From: Trypanosoma brucei gambiense DAL972
Taxonomy: Eukaryota > Euglenozoa > Kinetoplastea > Trypanosomatida > Trypanosomatidae
Direction: 5' to 3'
Length of the DNA stretch: 64,000 bases
Assembly (NCBI RefSeq): GCF_000210295.1
Contig: NC_026742.1
Coordinates: 1,240,001 to 1,304,000 of the forward strand
Each line of letters begins with the position of its first letter. Position 1 is the stretch's first letter. A program made the position numbers and the translations under genes. This document shows positions 51,220 through 61,503 of this stretch, one piece after another. The notes below the pieces were generated by a model. That model saw only the letters and a list, made by a program, of their open reading frames with translations. It was not told the origin of the DNA and ran no database searches.

Positions 51220-51597
51220 TCACTTGGCTACCCACTCATTAGGGTCCTCACCATGAGAGAATCGACAGTTGCGGCGGTTGCAACGACTTCTTAAATGATG
51301 TCTGCAAAGGGAAGACGGAGACACCTTCGAATTCCCTGCTGCCGGTTCCACTGAAGCCTCCTTCGTGTAACCATCACCACTCGTCCCAAGGAGTAGAACA
51401 GTAGTCGACAGATTATTGTTAGGCATCATAAGCGGCCGAACCACCGGCGGGACGGGAACCGCAGCCCACATGTAAACGCATTGAGGAACGACTGGAGATG
51501 TTTGTGGTGGGGTTGGGGGAAGCGGGTTATACATCATGGGTGCCGCAAGAAAGAACGGTTGTGTCGGCTGAGGTTCTGCTGCACTGGGGAAGATCAT
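51220..51597 (-). CDS. small CCCH zinc-finger protein
   Basis: The likely protein has 125 residues from the ATG at 51595-51597. The open frame extends to 51828, but its first part is translated (TA)n microsatellite, so an upstream start is unlikely. The N-terminal half is Pro-rich (NPLPPTPPQTSPVVPQ, 24-39). One CCCH finger lies at the C-terminus: Cys98-x7-Cys106-x4-Cys111-x3-His115 (LCRHHLRSRCNRRNCRFSHG), followed by ten residues. In size and layout it resembles the small trypanosome ZFP proteins, RNA-binding regulators of differentiation. The finger type binds AU-rich or other mRNA elements. Downstream lies about 6 kb without a gene, so the mRNA could have an unusually long 3' UTR. Confidence 0.75.
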   Translation of the reverse strand: MIFPSAAEPQPTQPFFLAAPMMYNPLPPTPPQTSPVVPQCVYMWAAVPVPPVVRPLMMPNNNLSTTVLLLGTSGDGYTKEASVEPAAGNSKVSPSSLCRHHLRSRCNRRNCRFSHGEDPNEWVAK

Positions 51598-51748
51598 GTT
51601 ACTGGGTTTCTGTTTCGCTTTGCTTTGCTTTACTTGTTGTTGATGTTTATGATGCTGTCGGGAGAACTCTCCTTCTTGCCCGTTTGCTCCTTTTGGAAGT
51701 TGCTCTTGATGAAGCGTCTTTTGTAAGTAAACGCCCCAACGAAAGATA

Positions 51749-51782
<34 letters not shown>

Positions 51783-52347
51783 AGTTGATCTCTTTTTTAT
51801 CCCCTCGAATCAGGAATGGCTCGTCCACGTACTACAGAAATGTCCTTCAGTCAAATGTAGTATTGCAGCAATGTCGCGCTCTTTCTTTTCCCCTTGCGGT
51901 TGAACTTCAACGCCGTCGAAAATGAAAGAAATAAGGTAGTGGAATGACATTCCGTAATATAAGAGTACCGAGCATAACACAGATACATATACATAAAGAA
52001 AGTGGATAAAGGAAGCATGGGAATCTCGAGACATTGCATGAAACAACAAACAACCCTTCTCCCCATCACACACACACACACACACAAACACACACACCCC
52101 AACAAACAAATATACAAATGAGGGAAAATAAGAGCATACACCAACTACCCACTCTCTCCATTTTGGGGGGACTTTTGACTACAGTTTCCCCCCCCCCCCA
52201 AAAAAAAGATAAATGGGAGTACCGAAGTGTTTTAGCAGCCTCTCGCGACAAGCCTCCAAAGGGGACCAAAAAAGTTATAGCACTTTGCGGGTGTCGGGTG
52301 GCAGGGAGAACAATGCTTAAAAAAAAAAAAACAGCCAATACGATTGG
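51598..52347. other. intergenic region with TA and CA microsatellites
   Basis: A (TA)n run lies at 51753-51780, within the CCCH gene's 5' flank; a CA run at 52068-52085; and a C run followed by an A run at 52189-52207. No gene seen. A plausible acceptor for the CCCH gene lies near 51908-51940. Confidence 0.6.
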
Positions 52348-52923
52348 TTATGATGACGAAGGCACTTGCATAACAAGAAGCCGCCGCGTTTCCTCAAGTT
52401 GGCGTCGAAGTTGGTTTGACAACATATTCCGCTGGCGCACGTAAAGTAGCGCATCGTGCAAATCTTCATTTATTGCAGCAACCTTCGCTTCCACGGCGCA
52501 ATCCCGGAATGGCAGTCGCGTAGCCGTGCGCCGCACCGTTGCCGCCTCCTCCTGCCGCTTTTGCTGCTGGCGCTGGCGCTGGCGGCTGAGAACTCGGGCA
52601 TGGGCCTCCAACTTCGAGGCGAGGCGGGACGCTAAAACATCCTCATCGACGCGGTTGCGTTGTTGAGAGACGGATGAAAAGCAACTGTCACTGCTTATGC
52701 TACTCCGTCTACTTCTTTCAACCGCTACGCCATCACCACCACATTTCTTTAAAGCTCCCAACATTCGCATGTAGAAGCACTCCGGGAAGTAAGCGTCGTC
52801 ATTGTTGCTATCCGCTGCATCTTCAACCGCGCCACAGGGTTCACGGGTGAAAAGCGCTCGAACCTGCTCACACCACACTGTGTAGCGCTCAGTCTCGCTC
52901 ATCGTAGTGGGGGGTTCCCTCAT
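52348..52923 (-). CDS. hypothetical protein with helical C-terminal half
   Basis: A 191-residue protein; the frame begins at the ATG at 52921-52923, with a second ATG at codon 8 that could also serve. I do not recognise a domain. Residues 1-85 contain a Trp-Cys segment (TVWCEQVRALF, 15-25) and ACIDIC/Ser-rich sequence. Residues 90-190 are Arg/Gln-rich and probably coiled coil (ARVLSRQRQRQQQKRQEEA, then VAAINEDLHDALLYVRQRN and LRRQLEETRRLL). No membrane segments or signal. It lies between the CCCH gene and the phosphate carrier. A (GT)n run upstream (52961-52982) marks its 5' flank. Confidence 0.68.
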   Translation of the reverse strand: MREPPTTMSETERYTVWCEQVRALFTREPCGAVEDAADSNNDDAYFPECFYMRMLGALKKCGGDGVAVERSRRSSISSDSCFSSVSQQRNRVDEDVLASRLASKLEAHARVLSRQRQRQQQKRQEEAATVRRTATRLPFRDCAVEAKVAAINEDLHDALLYVRQRNMLSNQLRRQLEETRRLLVMQVPSSS

Positions 52924-54136
52924 TTTACATTAATTCACTTATCCTTTTTTTTTTTTTCGTGTGTGTGTGTGTGTGTGTGTGTACGTGTATGTCTGTAGAG
53001 ACGCGTTTATGTGTGGTCCCCTTTACGGTGACACAAGTGTGCAAAGTGTTACCTTCGTTCACTTCCTTCTACGACCTTCACCAACTTGGAGGAATGGAAA
53101 CTCAGATAATTAAAAAAAAAAACATCGCATCAACTACACGTGTTGCAGCATTAGTGTTTGTGTCAACACATTTGCCTCGTGGGCAGAAGCGCCACGAGCG
53201 TCCACATTTAAAGTTAAATCAATAATAAACGATTATATATTTATTTATGTTTGAAAGTTTGTTTGTTTGTTTTTGCTTCGCCCACGTCACGCCAGAGTCC
53301 AGCCCGAATAGCGGGTCACAAATCCTAACAATTGGGCCCGAGATCCCTCCACCTCACACTCTACAATGACCCTCTTTTTTCTTATTTTTCTTTTCTCCCT
53401 CTCCTTCTCTCCGATTTGATCTATTACTATTTTAAAACGAACGGAAAGAAACAACAAAATAAAAAGGACCATATCGTCACAATACAACGGGCGATCGTCT
53501 TTCCACCCCCATCTCACATCTTTCCTCAGTGTCTCTAAACGCCGCACGGCGGATGAAGAGAAGAGCGGCTCTTCAGTGAACAAAGGTACACCCCTAAAAA
53601 AAAAAAAGATAAGAAACTAACGAGAACTAATGATAACAATAAATATTATAACACGTAAATGTATATAATAGAAACACACGAACCCGTCACCCGTTCATCC
53701 TCCTTACATGTTATCCTTGGCCTTCTCCTTCCTTTCAGTAATATACTCCTCTATCTAGCAGAAACTCCGACCATCAACAAAATTAAAAAAAAACATACAG
53801 AGACATGAATGCCAAACACAGATAAAGAAAACAAGAAAGGAAAAAAGAAACTGGCATACATCTTGCCGTACGATCAGCTTTGATCTTCTTCCCTTCCCTA
53901 TTTGCCCTCCTTAAATCATTGCCTATTGAGTGGTACCCCTCCCCCTCTTCTTCTTTTTTTTTTTTCAACTTTTCATCCGTACAGGGAGAGGCCTCAAAAC
54001 AAAACAAAAAAGAAAGTGAGGAAACCAAGTGAGCACATGGTCGAGAAATTGAGGGGAGAGGTCGACCGCTGAGAGATAAAGAAGAAAAACGAGTAAAGAA
54101 AAAAGGAGGGCCCTGGAAGGCGCGTCTCAAACAAAA
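52924..54136. other. intergenic region
   Basis: A GT microsatellite lies at 52961-52982. A good pyrimidine tract plus AG (at 53594-53595, transcribed strand) precedes an ORF of only 61 codons from a third ATG, which I do not call a gene. The segment is mainly the 3' flank of the phosphate carrier. Confidence 0.6.
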
Positions 54137-55090
54137 TTACTTCTTTCCGGAACCACCACTTGTGCCAAGACCAAGTGTACTTTTGTATGTGTCGTAAATC
54201 CACCACTGCAAACCTGTCAGCGTGCCGATCATTATAATACGTGCCATCAGCCCTTTCGTGCAGAGGTTTCCATAACCAATTTCATTGGCGATTTGGCCGT
54301 ACGACTTTCCCACATTAGAGGCTTTACCGCGGGCAGACACGAGCATATCGGCCGGATGTGAGACAATGGCACAAACAATACCCGCAATGTAGCCAGAAGC
54401 AAAAGTTATGCTGAGCTGCGTACCCTTGCTGTACTCCTCCTTGGGTTTTGTGAAGACGTTGCTGTAAAAAAACCGCACCACCTTCTCAAAAAAGAAAAAC
54501 TTCGCCATTGTGTAGGGAATCTGACGGGACCACAGGGGCACAAGAGACTTGAAGGGAAACCCAGCAGCTGGGTCCGCCCGCATGGTGGCAACTGCAGCTC
54601 CAAGGGATGTCGGGAAGGTTCCACTTGGGGAAGTTTGCACCTTCACTTTCACCATTTCCATCGGGCATAGCGCCACGTCAGCAAAGAATTCGGCACTTGC
54701 AGAACCTGCCAACCAAATAAGTCCTTCATACTCCTTGGCAGCCTTCTGACCGGCGAGGTTGGCGTAGAAATCTTTGAACACTTCATAGAGACCAAATTTG
54801 CAAGCACCTTGCATTGAGTAACCAATGAGGGTAGGCAACCAACCCTTCCAAATACCTTTAGCACCGAAACCATCCTCCGCGGCCAGCACCTTAAAGCCGC
54901 TTCCAATACCCCTGAACTTCTCCGGGTTCACTTGCATATTACATTTCACAACATCGAGGGGACATACGGCGGTGTGCGTTAGGCCACAGGAGAGGACGCC
55001 CCCACCTATGCATTTCAGATAGTAGCTGTTGTTGTGAGGGATGTCGGGGTTGGCGTAACGTGCGTCCCAAGTTTTGTTCTTTGCGCTCAT
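54137..55090 (-). CDS. MCP11: mitochondrial phosphate carrier
   Basis: A 317-residue protein with an ATG at 55088-55090. It has three repeats of about 100 residues, each with two membrane helices. The first repeat has PLDVVKCNMQVNPEKFRGI (residues 44-62) and the second has PMEMVKVKVQ. The third reads HPADMLVSARGK, lacking the usual basic residue, as in phosphate carriers from other eukaryotes (HPADSVVS). The IGYSMQGACKFGLYEVFK and QIPYTMAKFFFFEK segments also match the family. The protein imports phosphate with protons into the mitochondrial matrix for ATP synthesis. The symbol is my recollection of the T. brucei name. The downstream side is long (about 1.2 kb). Confidence 0.93.
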   Translation of the reverse strand: MSAKNKTWDARYANPDIPHNNSYYLKCIGGGVLSCGLTHTAVCPLDVVKCNMQVNPEKFRGIGSGFKVLAAEDGFGAKGIWKGWLPTLIGYSMQGACKFGLYEVFKDFYANLAGQKAAKEYEGLIWLAGSASAEFFADVALCPMEMVKVKVQTSPSGTFPTSLGAAVATMRADPAAGFPFKSLVPLWSRQIPYTMAKFFFFEKVVRFFYSNVFTKPKEEYSKGTQLSITFASGYIAGIVCAIVSHPADMLVSARGKASNVGKSYGQIANEIGYGNLCTKGLMARIIMIGTLTGLQWWIYDTYKSTLGLGTSGGSGKK

Positions 55091-56284
55091 TATTTACCTT
55101 CCTTCTGTTTTTTTTGCACTTTTTTATATTCCTCAAATCGTGACCCGGTCCGTCTTTTATGATGCAAGCGGTTTCCTATTTCTTTGTTTCTTTATAAACG
55201 TTTTCAAAGGTAGTGATATTGGACTCGTATGTGGCCATATACCGAAGATATGCGAAGGGGTGGAAGCGAAACGTTTAAAGAATAGTGAAGATACCGCAAA
55301 CCTTATTGGCAAAAAAACCTGGCGACGGCGGGGAAGGTGCGCCGGTGCAGCATCATTCTTCTCTACTTGTCTTTACGACTGAATTACGTGCTGAAAAGAT
55401 TTTGGCAACGGGTACCGCCAAATCCGGCAGCTGTGCTTACCACAGCTTAACTTTACGCTAAAACGTACACCACATTCCCTCATGGGTGAAAAAAAAAAAC
55501 AAACGAAAAACAACGGCACACACACACAGGACAGAATTGATGACGAGGTTGATTACGCAGAAGGCGCTCACCCAACACGGCCGGAGACAGAAAGTGTATT
55601 GGGCACGATTCGGAGCGGCAAACCCGTCCATATTAATTCAGTCCTTCCAAACCATGTCACTTGCCAACGCCGGCATGTCATGGGGAAGAATGAATGGAAT
55701 ACGAAAACCTCATGAAGTGTGCGGCGCTTTCTCGAGACTTCCCCGCCAGCGGTACCGCCTTCTCTGGTGGTTGAGATAATCTCCTCTTTAAAGTGGTTGA
55801 AGGAAGCACACCATACGATATCACACCAACCCGCAATAGTAAAGTAAGTAGTGGCATTGGGCGACATTGAAATAACCAGTCCCGCAAATCAAACGCTCAA
55901 AACGGGTACGACGCGAATCATCATCCCGATCAACCAAGTAATTAACGATATTTTGGGTCAAGTCCTTGTTTGGTGTAACGAGTGAAAACACCATGGATGC
56001 GGACGTAATCCATCCGAGTGGCGTGGGTGCCGATGATCCGGTGTCCCTCTGTCGAGTGAGTTCCTCCCGTTTTCATCTGCATCTGCGTTGGTGTCTTTGT
56101 GGACGCTAGAGTTATCTTCTCAAATGCGTACGCATAAAATGAGAACGAGAATGAGACGGGAAATTTCCCACTCTGTGAAGAGTAGTGATGGGTACCTCGG
56201 AATGATGTGAGATATCTCCCTACCCACGGTGTTGGTTCAAGCTGCATTTACAAAAGTGAACATTGTACTGTTTTCAATCCCACC
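55091..56284. other. intergenic region holding repeat copy 2
   Basis: Holds the 348-bp dispersed element (55531-55878) and no gene. The rest is the 5' flank of the phosphate carrier and the 3' flank of the permease. Confidence 0.65.
55518..55878. repeat. dispersed 348-bp element, copy 2, with a CA end
   Basis: The segment 55531-55878 is identical to 19628-19975 apart from one base (the GGTACC site here is GGTGCC there). It lies in the same orientation and is preceded by a short CA repeat (55518-55528). On the transcribed strand it lies 406 bases downstream of the permease stop codon. The left flank before the CA repeat and the right flank after 55878 share nothing with copy 1. Confidence 0.95.
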
Positions 56285-57763
56285 TCATTTGAGAGACTCA
56301 TAAGCTTGCATGTCAGCATCCTCTAGAATCTCCACTATCGAACCTTCGAACCCATCCCGCCGGAAAAAGTGTGTCCAAATGATGGAAACCAAAATCGTTC
56401 CCCAAACTATAATAACGGTAACCAAAGCTATCTTGAGGCTTGCACACATTGATGCCACAATAAGGGTCACACTGAACGCTATGGGAACAATTCCACAAAT
56501 CGCTTCACCCCACAAGCCGCCGGGTACACGGTAAGGTCGCTCCAAGGTGGGTCTTTTGAGACGTAGTTTGAGAAAGGCGAAGAGGATAGAAATCAATCGC
56601 AAGGAGTATAACACCTGGTCAATCTGTACCAACACCGTGAAGGTTAGACAAACCGACAGAATCGAGGTAATCACCGTGTTGGTGACGATAGCGTTGATTG
56701 GAGTCCCCAAATTCCTGTTATACCTTGAAAGCCAGGAAGAAACGAAAGGAAAGGCATTGAGGGTCCCCATTCCTGCTAGTGACCGTGAGGTTGTCGTTAG
56801 TTGCGTTGCCATGAGGCCGAATGTCGAGGCGGCGCCCCCAACCATCATGATTACCGCCATTTTGTAGCCTCCAACAGCATGAGCCACGCGGACCCAAAAA
56901 CCGACGCCCCATTGATCAAATGGTATGTCACGCACTCCCTCTGCACTTGCTCCAACGAGCACTGGTGGTATGTAAGTCGCGAGGGCTGCGAATATCATCA
57001 GAACGAGGGCCCGTGCGAATGTTTTTTGCGGATTGGTAACCTCTTCAATGACGTTGCCGGCGCTCTCGAAGCCAGAGAAGTTCCACGCGACGACGGGAAT
57101 GAACAGAGGCCAATCGATACTTTGCGGCACTGTCCTAATGCGAGTCCAGTCAAAGCCTTCAGGGATCTGGATGAAGAAAATTAACACAAACGGTATAAGT
57201 GTCAATGCCATCACAAGGACGCTCATTTTCCCCACCACGTGCACTCCCAATATGTTGATGAAAGCGCAAAACCAAAGAAACCCTAGTTTGACTAGAGACT
57301 TCGAGAACGCTGAGATGCCAAGCAGCGTAGCGCAATAATCCGCGAGGATTGTCGGATATAAGCTGTTATCAACGAAATTGAGCATAGCCGTCCACAAAAT
57401 AGTTGAGAAGCAGAGCCACGGCTTAAACGTAACGTTCACCCACATAATAGGCCCAGCATTAGAGGGAATTGCGCATGACAGCTCCGCAACACATAGAGAA
57501 ACCGGGATACCCCAGAAGATTGGTATCAGACAAAGAAATATAATGGTCAAAAGGGGACCGCCAGCGCTCACGGACTCCTCCAAGCCATAACCACCACTAA
57601 TGCATGCAGTATACATGACACCCAGAAGTGTAAGCGTCGTTAACGCTGCGCGGGGTTGACTTTCAGTATTTTGGTTGGGGTTCTGGAAACGAACCTCTGG
57701 AAGTAGCTCCCTCCTAAATTCGGTGGCCATCATCCTCTCGTCGGTGACATTAGACATGTGCAT
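56285..57763 (-). CDS. APC-superfamily amino acid/polyamine permease
   Basis: A 492-residue protein with an ATG at 57761-57763; ATGs at codons 3 and 11 are alternative starts. About 12 membrane helices are seen. The first begins near residue 44 (LTLLGVMYTACISGGYGLEESV), with the GYG-E kink characteristic of the superfamily's substrate site. FIPVVAWNFSGFESAGNVIEEV and LVGASAEGVRDIPFD are further hallmarks of the SLC7/LAT-type branch. A mid-protein LLIIF-like helix set and the conserved RLKRPTLERPYRVPGGLWG loop follow. The family imports amino acids or polyamines across the plasma or endosomal membrane. The substrate is not set by sequence. It is close in length to other trypanosomatid polyamine/amino-acid permeases of this branch. 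Confidence 0.88.
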   Translation of the reverse strand: MHMSNVTDERMMATEFRRELLPEVRFQNPNQNTESQPRAALTTLTLLGVMYTACISGGYGLEESVSAGGPLLTIIFLCLIPIFWGIPVSLCVAELSCAIPSNAGPIMWVNVTFKPWLCFSTILWTAMLNFVDNSLYPTILADYCATLLGISAFSKSLVKLGFLWFCAFINILGVHVVGKMSVLVMALTLIPFVLIFFIQIPEGFDWTRIRTVPQSIDWPLFIPVVAWNFSGFESAGNVIEEVTNPQKTFARALVLMIFAALATYIPPVLVGASAEGVRDIPFDQWGVGFWVRVAHAVGGYKMAVIMMVGGAASTFGLMATQLTTTSRSLAGMGTLNAFPFVSSWLSRYNRNLGTPINAIVTNTVITSILSVCLTFTVLVQIDQVLYSLRLISILFAFLKLRLKRPTLERPYRVPGGLWGEAICGIVPIAFSVTLIVASMCASLKIALVTVIIVWGTILVSIIWTHFFRRDGFEGSIVEILEDADMQAYESLK

Positions 57764-59175
57764 CTAATAGACACGCCTCGCTTCCGCACTACTGCCGAAC
57801 ACCAAAAAGGAAAAACAGAAACAGAAAAAGAAGTGGGTTGGACAATGACGATCTAGCAAAAAGCGAAAAGAAGACACCGAGCAAATTAAAAACAAACAAA
57901 GGTAATCAAATATTTAACCCTTTGCTCCTATGACAAGCAACATACTTTCGAGCAAAGGGTTTCGCATATCATGACACCTTCACCCCGCAGCAGCCAGCCG
58001 GTGTGCTACGCTACAAAACCGTCTTCATCAGACATAGCTCAATAAAGGGCGCCAAATCACCTCCTAAACACTCAACAGTGTCAACGAAGCAACCCAGTAG
58101 TGAAATGAACGTCAAACGGGAAAGATACCATAATGAATTCGCTTATTTGTTAAGGCGGTGGGAAACAATCCTTTAAGAAAGGGGGTAAACATACGGGTGT
58201 ATTTCATTCGAAACGGTGATTCCCTTTGCATTATGCTCATTTCCGCATGAGCTGAACCCACTGGATTTTTATGACCCCGTAATCTAGCAATCGCTCACCC
58301 TAATTGAAAAATAAATTAATACATATTTATAGTTAGCGTCGAATCCTGAGTATTTTGCTCAAACAATGGCACAGCCCTAAAGGTTGTACACCTCGCACCC
58401 CATTCTCAAGTAGCTATATCGAAACTAAAAAAAAAAAAGAAGTCCCACTTCGCACACGTAAAAAAGAATTGCTTCAAACACATGAGCGCGCGCACCAGGT
58501 ATACCTACACCAATCAGAATAACCTCGCATATAGGATTGCTTGACTAAAATACAGCAATACCACTACTTCAACCCCACGGAAAGATTGAGCAGGTCCTTC
58601 CCCGCACTTGAACAAACAACGTAAACGAATTCTCCAAAAAAGAAAAACTCATTCCCCCTTTTTTCTCATCCATTATCGTTCCCTTGTTTCCTTTCAGCGC
58701 AAAATGAAGCACCAAGATTGTATAGCGCTGCAGCAAAGCAAAAACAAAGAGTAATTAAAATATGGAAGCAAATGCGGGAGGTGAGCGGGAAAGGAAAATG
58801 ACAGGCCGCGGAGCAAAAATTGAGGCGTAAGTTCAGGCGGTGGATACCCTCATATTCTACGGACCAAAATTTTCCCTTTAAGCATGTAGTTTTTTAAAAT
58901 GGTGAGAAATAACCGCGGTGTGGCCACATAGCTAATAACTGCGCGCAGAGGGGTACGTAGAGAAACATATATCCATTTACTCACATGTACATTGATACGC
59001 GTTTCTAGCAATTGGTGGGCAGCGCGAAAAAACAGATACGCACACACCTTATCACGGCAACTGACAAGGTTAAAGAATCCACAACAACTGACATAACGCA
59101 TCAATGTGCTTGCTCCACTCTCGAATTTGTGAAAAGTTCACAAAAGAACATTATTATGCAAAACAATTTCCCACA
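57764..59175. other. intergenic region
   Basis: AT-rich, 1.4 kb; no gene, repeat or RNA motif recognised. A purine-rich plus-strand block (about 57805-57835) is a candidate permease splice tract. The small minus-strand ORF at 58850-59104 has no support. Confidence 0.65.
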
Positions 59176-59799
59176 TTATTTACCCCTTAACATGTCAAGT
59201 CGTGCACTCAGCTCATCAAGATCCGGTTCAGCTGATTTAGTTGCCTCTGGCGCCACGGGTTGCTGCTGCGGAAGCTTTGCCTTATTGAATAACTCCTCCT
59301 TAACGGCCAGACCTTCCTCTTCAGCCACCTGCAACAGGAGTAAAGATACCTCATCCTCCGGCATGCTGGTAGACGTTGTTTGCCCTATTGCGGTTTCCAT
59401 GTATTCAGATGCAACATCCATTGTTTCAAATTGTTTCTCAAATTTCTCCATGAGTTCTGATATCTTCTCTGGGTTCATGGACTGAACAACCTTGTCCATT
59501 CCATGTACCATCTGACTCATCCCTCTTGTTACTTTGTTCATCTTGATGGCTGTATCGAGGCGCGAGACAACGGCATCCATACGCGAGGCGAGGCGGAGGT
59601 GGCTCAGGGACTCGTTCCTCTTTCGAATGCTGTTTTCAGCAAAAATACGCGCTATATCCATGTTGCCCTTCGCCATTGCCTTTTTACACTTACCCAATTC
59701 AGCCTTCTGTTCCTTCTCACATCGCGTCGAGTTTTTATTGAACTGTTTCACAACATACTTGAGTTGAAAGTGAAGGTCCTGCAGTTGATTAACAGACAT
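59176..59799 (-). CDS. CHMP1: CHMP1/Vps46 ESCRT-III subunit
   Basis: A 207-residue protein with an ATG at 59797-59799. Basic helices 1-2 (residues 1-105: LQDLHFQLKYVVKQFNKNS, KCKKAMAKGNMDIARIFAEN) carry the ESCRT-III core and match CHMP1. The acidic C-terminal half includes the AIM-like hinge region (MPEDEVSLLLLQVAEEEG). The last helix, DLDELSARLDMLRGK (193-207), is an MIM1-type motif that binds MIT domains such as that of Vps4. CHMP1 regulates ESCRT-III membrane scission in multivesicular body formation, cytokinesis and Vps4 recruitment. The length (about 196-207) is normal. Confidence 0.93.
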   Translation of the reverse strand: MSVNQLQDLHFQLKYVVKQFNKNSTRCEKEQKAELGKCKKAMAKGNMDIARIFAENSIRKRNESLSHLRLASRMDAVVSRLDTAIKMNKVTRGMSQMVHGMDKVVQSMNPEKISELMEKFEKQFETMDVASEYMETAIGQTTSTSMPEDEVSLLLLQVAEEEGLAVKEELFNKAKLPQQQPVAPEATKSAEPDLDELSARLDMLRGK

Positions 59800-60547
59800 T
59801 TACACCACTCCTCTGCTTACTACTATATATTCTTTTGTTTCTATGCGGCTGCGTCCTAGAAGAGGGAAAAAAGTCGTAAATCTCCCTTATATTCAAGTTA
59901 AACCTCCGTTGCCGTAGATACTGAATAAAAAGAAATGCGACGTACTCTTTAGTACAAGCGAAGTGAGGGAACCGGTGGAGGGAAGTAGAATCCAAAAATG
60001 AAACAAAGTAAGGCGTGACGAGCACTAAAGCAATGACAGCGGCAAACAGGCATGGAAGAAGAATATTGTAGCTAACAGAAGTCCATGGAAAACAACATAC
60101 CCAACATGCACGCACACCGTGAAGTAGGTAAATAACAAACGACAACACGACTTTCAGTCCGAACGCCCTTTTAACATGTCCCAGTTCTTAAGTAAGTAAT
60201 TTTGTGAGGGTAATAATTGCCGCAACCGGCGAGCTTCATGCCTCTTAACGATTTTCCCCAATGGGAATATCGGCCCAAGAGGATGCCAGTGTTTTTTCTT
60301 TTTTTTGCGATGCGATGCCAACGTGCCTCTCCCCTCGCACACGATATATTGGCACAAGGGGTGCGAAGACTTTACTGTTATCGCTCCCGCTCCAATAAAT
60401 AAGGCTAAGCAAGGTTTTCACTGTGCCCAAAAAGGAGTTTTCAAATCAGACAAAGTAAATTTGGTGTTTCTACTTTCCACAGTTCCACCGAAGGCGTGGA
60501 ACGGCATATGTGCTAATACGAATGAAGGGAAGGAGGAAGAGAAGAGT
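59800..60547. other. intergenic region
   Basis: No gene seen in 748 bases; no notable repeat. Confidence 0.6.
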
Positions 60548-60997
60548 TCACTCACAATTAATATGCTTCTCAACTTCCTGTAGAAGCGCCTTGTCCTCCA
60601 TTGCTGCCGCCAGTCTCTCCTTGTCTGCAACCTGTTTTTCTAATTCACGCTGCCGCACGTGAGAGCCATCCACAAGCGTAATGTCGAACTTTGCATTATT
60701 TGACAGGGAAAACACCTCCCGAAGCCTTACATAAACACATAAACATATAAACTCCATGAGACTACAGTGAGGCACAGTGGGTTGTAAGATAACTTTCACA
60801 ACAACACTTGGTTTTCCGCTATCGTTGCACCCCTGCCCGCGCAACGATTGAAAATCAGCCGAACTTTCAATATATTCGACACGGCAGCGGTTCATTGCTA
60901 CAACGTCAAGATCAGCCAACGTGCAATCCGGCCTTTCTGGATCTCGTATGGTGGAAAGCTCATAGAAGACATCCTCTGCCGTTAAACGGTCCGTCAT
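60548..60997 (-). CDS. CIA2: CIA2/MIP18-family Fe-S cluster targeting protein
   Basis: The protein has 149 residues from the ATG at 60995-60997; three upstream codons begin with GTG. It matches the MIP18/FAM96 (DUF59) family: the N-terminal YELSTIRDPERPDCTLADLDVV (12-33), then the core LQPTVPHCSLMEFICLCVYV (71-90) with the conserved Cys78. The C-terminus LEKQVADKERLAAAMEDKALL also fits. The family acts in the CIA complex that inserts Fe-S clusters into cytosolic and nuclear proteins, including DNA polymerases and helicases. An insertion between residues about 45 and 65 (SADFQSLRGQGCNDSGKPS) is longer than in human CIA2B. Confidence 0.9.
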   Translation of the reverse strand: MTDRLTAEDVFYELSTIRDPERPDCTLADLDVVAMNRCRVEYIESSADFQSLRGQGCNDSGKPSVVVKVILQPTVPHCSLMEFICLCVYVRLREVFSLSNNAKFDITLVDGSHVRQRELEKQVADKERLAAAMEDKALLQEVEKHINCE

Positions 60998-61503
60998 CGC
61001 CAGCACCTCAGTGCTTCAATTGTTGAACCAACCCCTGCCTTCGTATGCTCCTATAGCTCCAATTACGATAAGTGGGAGGAGGTGAGCTTCCCAAAGGCAA
61101 CTACGATTAGTTAATCGAAGTTGGAGAATGGAGAGGGAGGAGAAGGAAAAGGAAAGGGAAAGGAGCAGGGAGAGTGTGCTTCTCATTAGAAAAGCGACAG
61201 CGCGTAGATGCCGCCAGGGGGCGCCGTGGGGGTGATCAAATAAAAATTGCGTCGATGACCAAAATCAATATATTACAAACAAAAATGACAAAGGCGTCTA
61301 CAACATTTTAGGGGAAAAGATGTTGTTCCTCCCCTCCCCCCCTTACTTCTCGTACTTCATCACCACTCGAATCTAATAAACATGCGGTGCACCGCCCCTC
61401 CTTGACACCCACTGGACTTCCCCAGCGTCCAAAGGGTTCGTAGGAACGCTTAAATTGCATGTGGGCATTGCTGTGGCTAGTCGGGTGCGCACAGCAGGAA
61501 ATC
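60998..61503. other. intergenic region
   Basis: No gene seen in 506 bases. A plus-strand purine-rich block (61120-61165) may serve as the CIA2 splice tract. Confidence 0.6.

Noticed and set aside
53287..53583. 98-codon open frame near a good splice acceptor
   Set aside because: It starts at TTG; the first ATGs after the acceptor meet early stops, leaving only a 61-codon low-complexity frame.
54137..55090. Third mitochondrial-carrier signature lacks a basic residue
   Set aside because: This is usual for phosphate carriers, so it supports the assignment rather than indicating decay.
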